Source: Candidatus Gastranaerophilales bacterium HUM_1 (lineage in GTDB: Bacteria > Cyanobacteriota > Vampirovibrionia > Gastranaerophilales > Gastranaerophilaceae). From it: a stretch of DNA of 64,000 nucleotides. The stretch lies in assembly GCA_002103105.1 (NCBI GenBank), contig DAAY01000002.1:1-64000 (forward strand), read 5' to 3'. The position numbers and the translations under genes are program-made. Below the pieces are notes generated by a model that saw only the letters and a program-made list of their open reading frames with translations, did no database searches and was not told where the DNA came from. Every line of letters begins with the position of its first letter. The first letter of the stretch is position 1. This document shows, one piece after another, positions 51,230 through 59,460 of the stretch.

Positions 51230-51375
51230 CTTGTTCCTACCTTTCACAATTAAATAACGCTATATTACCGAAAAAAAGAACGGGGTTACCGTTCTTTTTT
51301 CGTTTTGCAATACTGCTTTTCTGACTATATTTTAATATACTTAAAAGAATTTGTAAAGTCTTTGTAAATGTTTAG

Positions 51376-52878
51376 TTAAGCTGATGCTTTTTTGTGGCTG
51401 TTATAAACATCTTCTGAAACTTCTTCCATCCCAACAAAGTAAACCATTTTGCCAGATGGTAACATTGTAGAGCGTAAATCTTCACCATCTTTACCAGTTT
51501 CAGAAGGAGGAGCACTCATACATTGTAATTTTACAATATTATCACCATGTTTATTTTGTTTTTCTTTTAATTTCGCTAATTTTTTATCATCTGTTTTATC
51601 ACCAACTTTAGCTTCTCTATCTTTTATAGCTTGTGTAGTATCACTATAAGCCTCTTTTTCTTGTCGGTCTAGTTGTTCTAAACGAGATTCTTGAGTTTCA
51701 ATTTCAGAAGATAAGGCATCATAATCTTGTTTTGCCTGTTTTGCCTTATCCAATTCGGTTTCAGCAGTTTCTAATGCCTCACCTTTTGTAGCCAAATCAT
51801 CTTCGGCTTTTTGATATTCTTCCTTGGCTGTTTTCAATTCATTTTCGGCATTAGTAAGTCTATTTTCAGCCTCAGTTAATGCTTGTTTAACCTTAGCTTC
51901 AGTTGCCTTAGCTTCGTCTAATGCTGATTTTGCTTTATTTACAGCTGCTTGAGCAGCTTCTTTGGCTTCTGGAGTAGAAGCATTCCTTAAATTTGCCTCA
52001 GCTGCTTGATATGAAGCATTACACATGGAGACATTATTAGATGCAGCGGTAAGTTGAGATTTTATTAGTGTAACTTGATTACCTAATGCTTTTACAGTTT
52101 GGTCTTTGGTTGCAACATCTTGCTTTTTATTTGCTACGCTGGTTTCAGCGTCTTTCTTAGCTTTAGTTGCATTAGTAAAAGCAGTTTGTTTTGACTCAAC
52201 TTGTCCAGCAGATTGAGATAGACCTGCCGCTTGTGATTTTGCTCCTTCAATTGCTTGTTTTAAAGATACCACATCTTTTGCAGAGTTCATATTAGAAATT
52301 GCAGTATTAGCACTTGAAGAAACAGATGAACTTACGCTAGAAGAACTGCTTCCACCAAATAAGCCCATTGAAGAACCAAGTTGACCAAGTTGTTGAGTCA
52401 AATAAGCACCTGCTCCAATATAACCCATAGTTTCTTGATCCATACCAAGCATTGTACCTACTTGGTTAAGCATACCCATTTGACCGGTCATACCACCCAT
52501 GCCCATCATGCCAGACATACCAGACATGCCATACATGCCAGTCATATTACCAAAATTAGAACTTTGTCTAATTACAACCGTTTCTTGGACACCACTATTA
52601 CCACCAGTATTATAAAAACCTTGATTAGGTCTGTGATTATATCTTTCTTGTAATTTAGTAAGGCTTCTTCTAGCAGCTCCAGGAGTATTGCCTCTGCCAG
52701 CTACAAAGTTAGATTGTTTTTTAGAACCTAGAGTCAAAGTTCTTGTTGTTTTAGCAGAAGAAGTTTGTAAATTTTGAGCAACTTGAGTACGAGAAGAAGC
52801 ACCTGTCTGATTGCTTTCAGACTTGCCGAGTTTCTTTGCTAGATAGCTATTTGATTGTGCGGAAATACTTAAACTCAT
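51376..52878 (-). CDS. Met/Gly-repeat and coiled-coil protein, 500 aa
   Basis: Unrecognised family. Three parts are seen. The first is a polar Ser/Thr/Gln/Arg-rich N-terminus (1-110). The second is a Met-Gly-rich block near 111-140 (MTGMYGMSGMSGMMGMGG) followed by a Ser-rich run (SSSSSVSSSVSSS). The third is a long Ala/Lys/Glu coiled coil from about 200 to 420 (KKDAETSVANKKQDVATKDQ and similar heptads), with a short tail. No signal peptide or enzyme motif is visible. Coiled coils of this length are usually structural or scaffold parts of the envelope or cytoskeleton. The DNA of the Met-Gly block is itself a tandem repeat of about 9 bases. Confidence 0.8.
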   Translation of the reverse strand: MSLSISAQSNSYLAKKLGKSESNQTGASSRTQVAQNLQTSSAKTTRTLTLGSKKQSNFVAGRGNTPGAARRSLTKLQERYNHRPNQGFYNTGGNSGVQETVVIRQSSNFGNMTGMYGMSGMSGMMGMGGMTGQMGMLNQVGTMLGMDQETMGYIGAGAYLTQQLGQLGSSMGLFGGSSSSSVSSSVSSSANTAISNMNSAKDVVSLKQAIEGAKSQAAGLSQSAGQVESKQTAFTNATKAKKDAETSVANKKQDVATKDQTVKALGNQVTLIKSQLTAASNNVSMCNASYQAAEANLRNASTPEAKEAAQAAVNKAKSALDEAKATEAKVKQALTEAENRLTNAENELKTAKEEYQKAEDDLATKGEALETAETELDKAKQAKQDYDALSSEIETQESRLEQLDRQEKEAYSDTTQAIKDREAKVGDKTDDKKLAKLKEKQNKHGDNIVKLQCMSAPPSETGKDGEDLRSTMLPSGKMVYFVGMEEVSEDVYNSHKKASA

Positions 52879-53060
52879 AATTAGCTCTCTTTTTTGCTCT
52901 CAAATATATAAAAACATCCCAAAAGGCTCGATTTCACATGCTCTCAGCTTTGTTACATTTGTTAACATGAATTTTGCCAAAAAGGACACGCACAAATTAG
53001 GTACTTGGATATTTCTACCCCAGTGCCTTATAAAATTAACACCCCTATTGAAATTTCAAC

Positions 53061-54188
53061 TTAATACGAAATCTTTCCCATAACTACACGTTTTTTCGCC
53101 CCTGTACAACAAGGCAAATTATTCGGGATTCCGTAATATGTACAATAACCCAAAAGTGCAAAAGCCATTACTTCTTTAAAATTATTAGAAATTCCATAAT
53201 CTTCACAGGTTTTCAAATCAATATAAGATGGTAAATATGTTCTTAAAAAGCCCATTAATGCAGGATTATAAGCCCCACCTCCACAGATAACAGCTTCATG
53301 AATACCAACATTTGGATAAATAAATCTTTCCCAACTTTGAGCAATCGTTTTCGCAGTTAAAGCTGTTACTGTTGCAATAATATCGCAAGGATTTTCTGGA
53401 GCAAATTTAAGAGCATTTTCAATATACCTTGCAGAAAAATATTCTCTACCAGTAGATTTTGGAGGTTCTAGTAAATAATATTCATCCTGCAACAAACAAT
53501 CAAGCCAAGAATCAGAAACAATACCACTCTTCGCCACTTCTCCATCTTTGTCATATGGCTTGTTAAAATATTTATTCATGCAATAGTCAATCATAATATT
53601 CCCTAAGCCTGTATCAAAGCCAAATGTTTCAAAATCTTTTGAAACGACAGTTACATTAGAAATTCCACCAATATTTTGAATTGCGAAATTTTTACCACGT
53701 CTTTTGAACCATTTTTCATCTGCAAAACAAACCAGTGGAGCTCCTTGCCCACCTTGAGCAATATCAGCTTCTCGGAAATTTGAAATAGTCATACATCCTG
53801 TTTCTTGAGAGATAACAGAACTTTCACCAATTTGAAGAGTACTTTTTAAACTAACATCATCAATCTTTTCGTCAAAGGGATAATGATAAATTGTTTGCCC
53901 ATGACTTGAAATAAAATCAGGTTTACCAAATTCCTCAATCAATACTTTTGAAGCATCAGCAAAACATTTTCCAATAGCAAAATTCATCATGCAAATATCT
54001 TTAACAGAAGCTTCACCTCTAAAAATTTGAAAAATTTTTGATTGAATATGAGGTGGATATTTATAATTTATACCCTTGATTAATTTTACAGACATATCAG
54101 GAAAAACTTCACAAAGTCCCGCATCTATACTGTCGCAAGACGTTCCTGACATCAACGCTATAACTCTTTTTGGCTCTAACTCTTCCAT
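53061..54188 (-). CDS. anmK: anhydro-N-acetylmuramic acid kinase
   Basis: It phosphorylates 1,6-anhydro-MurNAc from peptidoglycan turnover so the sugar can be recycled. The 375 residues show ALMSGTSCDSIDAGLCEV, DFISSHGQTIYHYP, FAIQNIGGISNVTVV and FDTGLGNIMIDYCMNKYF. ATG 54188 has GAGG two bases before it, and a TATAGT box ends six bases upstream, so the message may be near-leaderless. It fits the peptidoglycan hydrolases elsewhere in the window. Confidence 0.95.
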   Translation of the reverse strand: MEELEPKRVIALMSGTSCDSIDAGLCEVFPDMSVKLIKGINYKYPPHIQSKIFQIFRGEASVKDICMMNFAIGKCFADASKVLIEEFGKPDFISSHGQTIYHYPFDEKIDDVSLKSTLQIGESSVISQETGCMTISNFREADIAQGGQGAPLVCFADEKWFKRRGKNFAIQNIGGISNVTVVSKDFETFGFDTGLGNIMIDYCMNKYFNKPYDKDGEVAKSGIVSDSWLDCLLQDEYYLLEPPKSTGREYFSARYIENALKFAPENPCDIIATVTALTAKTIAQSWERFIYPNVGIHEAVICGGGAYNPALMGFLRTYLPSYIDLKTCEDYGISNNFKEVMAFALLGYCTYYGIPNNLPCCTGAKKRVVMGKISY

Positions 54189-54194
54189 AACCTC

Positions 54195-54223
54195 ACTATA
54201 TAAAAAAGCTTATACTTAATCAA
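54195..54223 (-). promoter_or_regulatory. predicted promoter of anmK
   Basis: TTGATT - 17 bp - TATAGT on the minus strand. The -10 ends six bases before the start codon. Confidence 0.5.
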
Positions 54224-54354
54224 GTACAAGCTAATTAAAAGTTTACAACTATCCTTACTCTCTTCTTAAGTCTTTAACTTACTCCCTTAATAAACTAGAT
54301 ATATAATATTTATTCTTAAGATGTAAACTAAAAAAATATCCCTAATCTTACAGT
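54224..54354. other. AT-rich spacer upstream of anmK
   Basis: No feature is recognised between the anmK promoter and the decayed gene fragment. Confidence 0.4.
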
Positions 54355-54551
54355 TTAACTATACTGTACCTCAATAATCTCTTTTCCCTTGTGGACTACT
54401 TTGCCATCACCTCTGTTTCTAATCTTTTGTCCATCTACTTCCCAAATTACATTTTATGTAATGTGTATTTAATTTTTTCCTTCCAATTTTCTGGTAGCCA
54501 TATGATTTTAATTCGGCTTTCTATGTCTATAACTTTAGACCTAATTCTCGG
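54355..54551 (-). pseudogene. decayed gene end with a frameshift
   Basis: On the minus strand one frame reads RIRSKVIDIESRIKIIWLPE then NWKEKIKYTLHKM and a stop. The adjacent frame, overlapping it, continues VIWEVDGQKIRNRGDGKVVH then KGKEIIEVQYS and the final stop at 54355. The joined text is coherent and looks like the C-terminal part of a real protein interrupted by one indel. The 5' part is missing. No family is recognised. Confidence 0.4.
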
Positions 54552-54592
54552 TTATTACAAGTAAAGAATTTACATAAAAATTTTACATTTGA

Positions 54593-54723
54593 CCATGCCC
54601 CTTGATACTCTAAGTAAAATTCAAATTATCATTTCTTAATGAAGATAATTTAATGAAATCATGTAAAAATTTAAGCAAATTTTATTTGACAAATAATAAT
54701 TACAGAGAAAGCATGGGGCATGG
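54593..54723. repeat. inverted repeat upstream of the WYL-like pair
   Basis: CCATGCCCC (54593-54601) and GGGGCATGG (54715-54723) are perfect 9-bp arms about 113 bases apart in an AT-rich spacer. They may be operator half-sites, the ends of a lost small element, or chance. A TTGACA lies at 54686-54691. Confidence 0.4.
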
Positions 54724-54753
54724 GAAAAATAATTATTAGAAAATCCTGAAAGT

Positions 54754-54782
54754 TTGTGATAGACTGGATTTGAGGATAGATA
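54754..54782 (+). promoter_or_regulatory. predicted promoter of the WYL-like operon
   Basis: TTGTGA - 17 bp - TAGATA on the plus strand. The -10 ends 10 bases before ATG 54793, leaving a very short leader. Confidence 0.45.
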
Positions 54783-54792
54783 AAAAAAGATT

Positions 54793-55737
54793 ATGAAAGA
54801 GTTTCTTAAAACAAATAAAGTTACATATAATCTAATGTCTTTTACTGGATTTAAGTCTATAATCATATTTTCGCTACTATTAGAAGGACCTAAATCTTAC
54901 CAAGAATTAAGAGCAGCAATCGAAAATCATGAGTATTTACATGAGTCTGTATCTATTGATACACTTAGAATTTACTTAAATTCGCTAAGAAAAATCGGCT
55001 GTAAAATCTCTAAATATACAAAAGACGGAATTACACGCTATTCAATAGATTCACACCCTTTTGAATTAAAAATAACAAAAGAGCAAGCTCAAAGCATAAT
55101 AAAAGTTTTTAAAGCAATTTATCAATCAATTGATATTTCAGATTTGTTATCTTTACAAAAATTTTTTGATAAATTCTCCAACTTTATTACAAATGAAGAC
55201 TTAAAAATTAAACTGAAAAATATTTCACCATTACACAATATCAATCCAGAAATCATCCAAGATTTAATGACATATTCTGGTTCAAATACAGAAATAATTA
55301 TCTATTACAACTCTTTAACTTCTGGAAAGAAAAATATAAATATAATTGTAGATAAACTAGAAATTTCTAATGGAAAGTTATATTTATATGGTATAAGTTC
55401 AGAACACAAAAATTATTCAAGTTTTTTAGTTTCTAGAATTATAAAAATTACAGGAATTAATCTTAAAAAATCGGACTTAAAAATTCCTGTATATCAAATA
55501 GGATATGAAGTTCGCACTATACCAAATGAGAAATTTGAACTTGAAAATAACGAAAAAATTATCAATAAAAATTCTGAAAAAATACAAGTTGAGATAACAT
55601 CCCCAAACAAATTCGGAATAATGCAAAGAATAATGTCATTATCTCCAAATTGTAAGATTTTATATCCACAGGATTTTAAAAAAGAGTTTATTGAAAACTT
55701 AACAAAAATGAAAGAAGGTTACCTTGAAGAAAGATAG
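54793..55737 (+). CDS. WYL-like transcriptional regulator, first of a pair
   Basis: The N-terminus is a winged-helix-like part (SIIIFSLLLEGPKSYQELRA then SVSIDTLRIYLNSLRKIGCK). The middle and C-terminal region (TEIIIYYNSLTSGKKNINII to LYLYGISSEHKNYSSFLVSR, near 175-220) follows the beta-barrel pattern of WYL domains, which sense ligands or nucleic acid ends. The exact W-Y-L triplet is degenerate (LYLYG). Length is 314 residues. It is coupled to a similar gene by a 14-base overlap, as in PafB/PafC pairs. It may regulate a nearby gene or DNA damage response; no target is evident. Confidence 0.72.
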   Translation: MKEFLKTNKVTYNLMSFTGFKSIIIFSLLLEGPKSYQELRAAIENHEYLHESVSIDTLRIYLNSLRKIGCKISKYTKDGITRYSIDSHPFELKITKEQAQSIIKVFKAIYQSIDISDLLSLQKFFDKFSNFITNEDLKIKLKNISPLHNINPEIIQDLMTYSGSNTEIIIYYNSLTSGKKNINIIVDKLEISNGKLYLYGISSEHKNYSSFLVSRIIKITGINLKKSDLKIPVYQIGYEVRTIPNEKFELENNEKIINKNSEKIQVEITSPNKFGIMQRIMSLSPNCKILYPQDFKKEFIENLTKMKEGYLEER

Positions 55738-56653
55738 CCAAAAATTGAATGACGGATGTATTAAAATTTTCAAACTTCTTGAACTTTTATACCAAGATAA
55801 GGCCGATTATCAAAGCGTTATAAATATATTTATTGACGATTTTAATGAAGACCAAACAACAAATAATATCCAAGTAGTTTTAAATAAATACTTAAACACT
55901 CTAAAAGTTTTTGGACTAAATGTTGTCAAAGAAAATAACAAATTCATTTTGAAAAACGGACTTTATTCAATTCCTTTTACGCAAGATGATTTAAAAACTA
56001 TTGGGATTTTAACAAAATTATCCCAAAATTTTCCAGATAAAGAACTTTCTCAAAATCTCCAAAAATTACTACAAGAACTGGATTTTAGGATGAATGAAAA
56101 TGATAAAAATAAATTAAAAAATATTTCAAAAAATTATAATTTTTCATTCTATTATTCCGACCTTGAAGAGAAAATTAATTATTGCGAACAAATCTGCAAA
56201 GAAAATTTTGTTATCATAATAATCTACCTCAAAGGTGGGAAAGAACAAAAATGCAAATGTTATCCAAAGGAAATTATTTATGAACCAACAGAAGCATTTT
56301 TAAAAGTATATGAGCCAAATACTCATGAAAACATAAATATCCAAATTGACAACATTCTAACAATCGCAAAACAACCACAAATTGCAAATTCAACTGAACT
56401 AGCAACAACAGTTGTTTATAAACTGAAAAATCGATTAGCAAAAACTTATAAAATCAAAGAAAATGAATATTCAAACGGTCTAGATTCAGAGGGGAACCTA
56501 GTTATCATAAATAAAAACGAACCTTTTGATTTATTATTAAAACGACTTATGAGGTACTCTTTCAATTGTGAAATCATTTCGCCCAAAAACCTCAGAGATA
56601 AAATGATTGAACAAATCAATAAAACTCTTGAAAATTATAACGACGAAATTTAA
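55724..56653 (+). CDS. WYL-like transcriptional regulator, second of a pair
   Basis: A 309-residue paralogue-like protein starts at TTG 55724 (AAGGTTACC upstream). An N-terminal helical DNA-binding part (DGCIKIFKLLELLYQDKADY) and a C-terminal WYL-like part (FVIIIIYLKGGKEQKCKCYP, then EAFLKVYEPNTHENINIQID) mirror the upstream protein. Both end in similar LMRYSFNCEIISPKNLRDKM / IMSLSPNCKILYPQDFKKEF motifs, supporting duplication. Its 3' end is five bases from the convergent der gene, with no terminator. Confidence 0.7.
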   Translation: MKKDSQKLNDGCIKIFKLLELLYQDKADYQSVINIFIDDFNEDQTTNNIQVVLNKYLNTLKVFGLNVVKENNKFILKNGLYSIPFTQDDLKTIGILTKLSQNFPDKELSQNLQKLLQELDFRMNENDKNKLKNISKNYNFSFYYSDLEEKINYCEQICKENFVIIIIYLKGGKEQKCKCYPKEIIYEPTEAFLKVYEPNTHENINIQIDNILTIAKQPQIANSTELATTVVYKLKNRLAKTYKIKENEYSNGLDSEGNLVIINKNEPFDLLLKRLMRYSFNCEIISPKNLRDKMIEQINKTLENYNDEI

Positions 56654-56658
56654 AAAGA

Positions 56659-57993
56659 TTATTTTCTACCTTTTTCTTTACGTTCACGAACAGAAATTCT
56701 AATAGGTGTACCAAAGAAACCAAACGCTTCACGCAACTTGTTTTCCAAATATCTTTTATAACTATCCTTCAAAAGTTCTTCATTATTAACAAACAAAACA
56801 AATGTTGGTGGCTGAATAGCAGCTTGTGTTGTGTATAAAACCTTCAATCTCTTGCCCTTGAAACTTGTTGGAGGATTAAGAGCATAAGCTTCGTTAATAA
56901 CTTTATTCAACAAACCAGTAGAAACACGTTTAACGCATTGTTCATAAACTTCTAAACTTTTATCAAAAATCTGCCCGAGTCTTTGTTTTGTCAATGCACT
57001 AATAAAAATCTTTGGAGCATAACTCAAAAATGGAATATCTTTCGCAAGTTCTTGTTCAAACTTATTGATTGTATTAGCTTTTTTCTCTTCAATTAAATCC
57101 CATTTATTGATTGCAACAATAATACCTTTTCCAGATTCAGTAATGATAGAAGAAATCTTTTTGTCTTGGTCAGAAATTCCTTCTTTTGCATCAATTACAA
57201 GAACCGCAACATCACATTCTCTAATTGAACGAATTGCTCTATCAACAGCAAATTTTTCAACACCATAATCAACTTTAGATTTTTTTCTAATACCCGCAGT
57301 ATCGACGATAACAAACTCTTTGTCATTATAAGTTATAAAACTATCAATACTATCTCTTGTAGTTCCAGAAACATCAGAAACAATAACTCTTTGGGTATTC
57401 AACAAAGAATTTACAATAGAAGATTTTCCAGCATTAGGACGACCAACAATCGCAATTCTTATGCGGCCATCTTTTTCTTCCTCTTCGGATTCGTCAAAAC
57501 CTTCAGTTACAACATCCAATAAATCTCCAACCCCGCCAGAACCGTGAAGAGCAGAAATTCCAATAGGATTGCCAACAGACAACGCATAAAAATCACTTGT
57601 CATAAGTAATGAATCTGGATTATCACACTTGTTGACAGCTAAAAATATTGGCTTTCCAGATTGACGCAAAATATTTGCAATATCATAATCAACAGGGTTG
57701 ATGCCATCTTTTCCGTCAACAAGAAAAATAATTCTATCTGCTTCCTCACAAGCTAATCTTGCTTGGTCAAAAATAGAAACCATAATATCATCCCCATCAC
57801 CAGGGATAATACCGCCAGTATCAATAACAGTAAAACCTTTATTTTGCCATTCAACATCAAAATAAATTCTATCTCTGGTAACACCAGGCATATCATGCAC
57901 GATAGAATTTCTCGCCCCGATTAAACGGTTAACGAAAGTTGATTTTCCTACATTCGGTCTTCCTACTATTGCAACTGTTGGTTTTCTTTTCAT
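56659..57993 (-). CDS. der: ribosome-assembly GTPase Der (EngA)
   Basis: Der carries two tandem GTPase domains and helps mature the 50S subunit. The 444 residues show GRPNVGKSTFVNRLIG (10-25), DTGG and NKCD in the first G domain. The second has GRPNAGKSSIVNSLLN, VDTAGIR and NKWD, followed by a KH-like C-terminal domain ending in a basic tail. There is no ribosome binding site before ATG 57993, and a TATTAT box ends six bases upstream. A leaderless message is likely. Confidence 0.97.
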   Translation of the reverse strand: MKRKPTVAIVGRPNVGKSTFVNRLIGARNSIVHDMPGVTRDRIYFDVEWQNKGFTVIDTGGIIPGDGDDIMVSIFDQARLACEEADRIIFLVDGKDGINPVDYDIANILRQSGKPIFLAVNKCDNPDSLLMTSDFYALSVGNPIGISALHGSGGVGDLLDVVTEGFDESEEEEKDGRIRIAIVGRPNAGKSSIVNSLLNTQRVIVSDVSGTTRDSIDSFITYNDKEFVIVDTAGIRKKSKVDYGVEKFAVDRAIRSIRECDVAVLVIDAKEGISDQDKKISSIITESGKGIIVAINKWDLIEEKKANTINKFEQELAKDIPFLSYAPKIFISALTKQRLGQIFDKSLEVYEQCVKRVSTGLLNKVINEAYALNPPTSFKGKRLKVLYTTQAAIQPPTFVLFVNNEELLKDSYKRYLENKLREAFGFFGTPIRISVRERKEKGRK

Positions 57994-57999
57994 AGGTTA

Positions 58000-58028
58000 A
58001 TAATATCATGGATATTTTTATTTTTCAA
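58000..58028 (-). promoter_or_regulatory. predicted promoter of der
   Basis: TTGAAA - 17 bp - TATTAT on the minus strand, ending six bases before the start codon. Confidence 0.5.
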
Positions 58029-58077
58029 AATTTTAGATTATAAATCTTACTTCCCACATATGCAACTTTTTAAACTC

Positions 58078-58106
58078 TTCACTTATTGTTTTTATTATGC
58101 TACAAT
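58078..58106 (+). promoter_or_regulatory. predicted promoter of hom
   Basis: TTCACT - 17 bp - TACAAT on the plus strand. The -10 ends seven bases before ATG 58114. It diverges from the der promoter. Confidence 0.45.
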
Positions 58107-58113
58107 ACAATCT

Positions 58114-59388
58114 ATGGAAAAGAAAATTAAAATTGGACTAATTGGTCTAGGGACAGTAGGAAGTGGCGTTTTTAAAACACTTCAGAACTTCAAAAATGTT
58201 GAAGTTGTAAAAATTGCGGTACGTAACAAAAACAAAAAACGTAACATTGAGGGATTAGATGAAAGTATCATCACTGACAATGCGTATGAAATTGTTAACG
58301 ACCCAGAAATTGACATTGTAGCAGAACTTGTAGGGGGCGTAGAACCCGCTTTTGATTTGATTAAAACTGCTATAAAAAATGGAAAACATATTGTTACTGC
58401 GAATAAAGAATTACTTGCAAAACACGGCGAAGAATTATTTAACTTTGCAGAAACAAATAACAAAGTTGTTCTATACGAAGCTGCAATTGCAGGCGGAATT
58501 CCACTAATCATGCCAATAAAAACCATTTTGGCTGGGAATAAAATTTCAAAGATAAAAGCAATTCTTAACGGAACAACAAATTATATTTTGACAAAAATGG
58601 ACGTACAAGGGGCATCTTATGCAGATGTTTTGGATGAAGCCCAAAAATTAGGCTATGCCGAAGCTGACCCAACTGGAGATGTTGAAGGTTTTGACGCAGC
58701 ATATAAAATTACAACCCTTGCAACGATTGCATTTGGCAAAAGAATTAAATTTGAAAATGTTTATCGAGAAGGGATAACAAAAATTAGCCCAGACGATATG
58801 CAAGCAGCAAACGAAATGGGTTACAAAATTAAACTTATTGCTTCTGCAGAACTTAGTGAAGATGGCAAAGCAGATGTAAGAGTTCACCCAATGCTTGTAC
58901 CTATTTCAAAATCACTTGCACACATTGACTATGTTACAAATGCAGTAAGTTTAACAGGTCATCCAGTTGGAGATGTGACTCTATCTGGGCCTGGAGCTGG
59001 AGAATTCCCAACTGCAAGTTCAGTTGTCGGTGATATTTTAGCAATAGCTTCTGAAATAGGAAAAACTGATTACTTGCTACCAATGATGAGATGTAATCAC
59101 CACGAAAATGCGGAAATGATTCCTATTGAAGAAACTGAAAACAAATATTACTTATCAATTACTGCACAAAATAGCCTTGGGGTAATTGGTCGTATCGGTA
59201 AAGCTTGCGAAGAACATAATATAAGTTTAGCAAGTATCGTTCAAAAAGAAGTTGCAGGAAACCACGCAGCAAAAATCACTGTTATTACAGAAATTTGTAA
59301 AGAAAAAGATATGCAAAATGTAGTAAATATCTTTAACAATGACCCTGCAATTACAAGTGTAAATAGCTTGATTAGAGTTCAAGTATAA
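58114..59388 (+). CDS. hom: homoserine dehydrogenase
   Basis: It reduces aspartate semialdehyde to homoserine for threonine and methionine synthesis. ATG 58114 (MEKKIKIGLIGLGTVGSGVF) is the likely start, with no ribosome binding site and a -10 box just upstream. The 424 residues have the Rossmann nucleotide motif, TANKELLAKHG, YEAAIAGGIPLIMPI, LNGTTNYILTKM, LGYAEADPTGDVEGFDAAYK, and a C-terminal ACT domain (YYLSITAQNSLGVIGRIGKA) for feedback control. Usual partners thrB and thrC are not next to it. Confidence 0.95.
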   Translation: MEKKIKIGLIGLGTVGSGVFKTLQNFKNVEVVKIAVRNKNKKRNIEGLDESIITDNAYEIVNDPEIDIVAELVGGVEPAFDLIKTAIKNGKHIVTANKELLAKHGEELFNFAETNNKVVLYEAAIAGGIPLIMPIKTILAGNKISKIKAILNGTTNYILTKMDVQGASYADVLDEAQKLGYAEADPTGDVEGFDAAYKITTLATIAFGKRIKFENVYREGITKISPDDMQAANEMGYKIKLIASAELSEDGKADVRVHPMLVPISKSLAHIDYVTNAVSLTGHPVGDVTLSGPGAGEFPTASSVVGDILAIASEIGKTDYLLPMMRCNHHENAEMIPIEETENKYYLSITAQNSLGVIGRIGKACEEHNISLASIVQKEVAGNHAAKITVITEICKEKDMQNVVNIFNNDPAITSVNSLIRVQV

Positions 59389-59400
59389 AAAATAAACTAA

Positions 59401-59446
59401 ATTAAAGAGAGCCATTTTTGCAATAGCATAAATGGCTCTCTTTAAT
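59401..59446. terminator. strong bidirectional terminator
   Basis: A perfect 17-bp stem ATTAAAGAGAGCCATTT/AAATGGCTCTCTTTAAT has a 12-base loop between hom and the convergent CorC-like gene. Confidence 0.85.
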
Positions 59447-59460
59447 AATTACAAAATTAA

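Noticed and set aside
54636..54866. 76-residue minus-strand open frame at the WYL promoter
   Set aside because: It overlaps the WYL start on the other strand and has an AT-rich, Tyr/Phe/Ser-rich translation.
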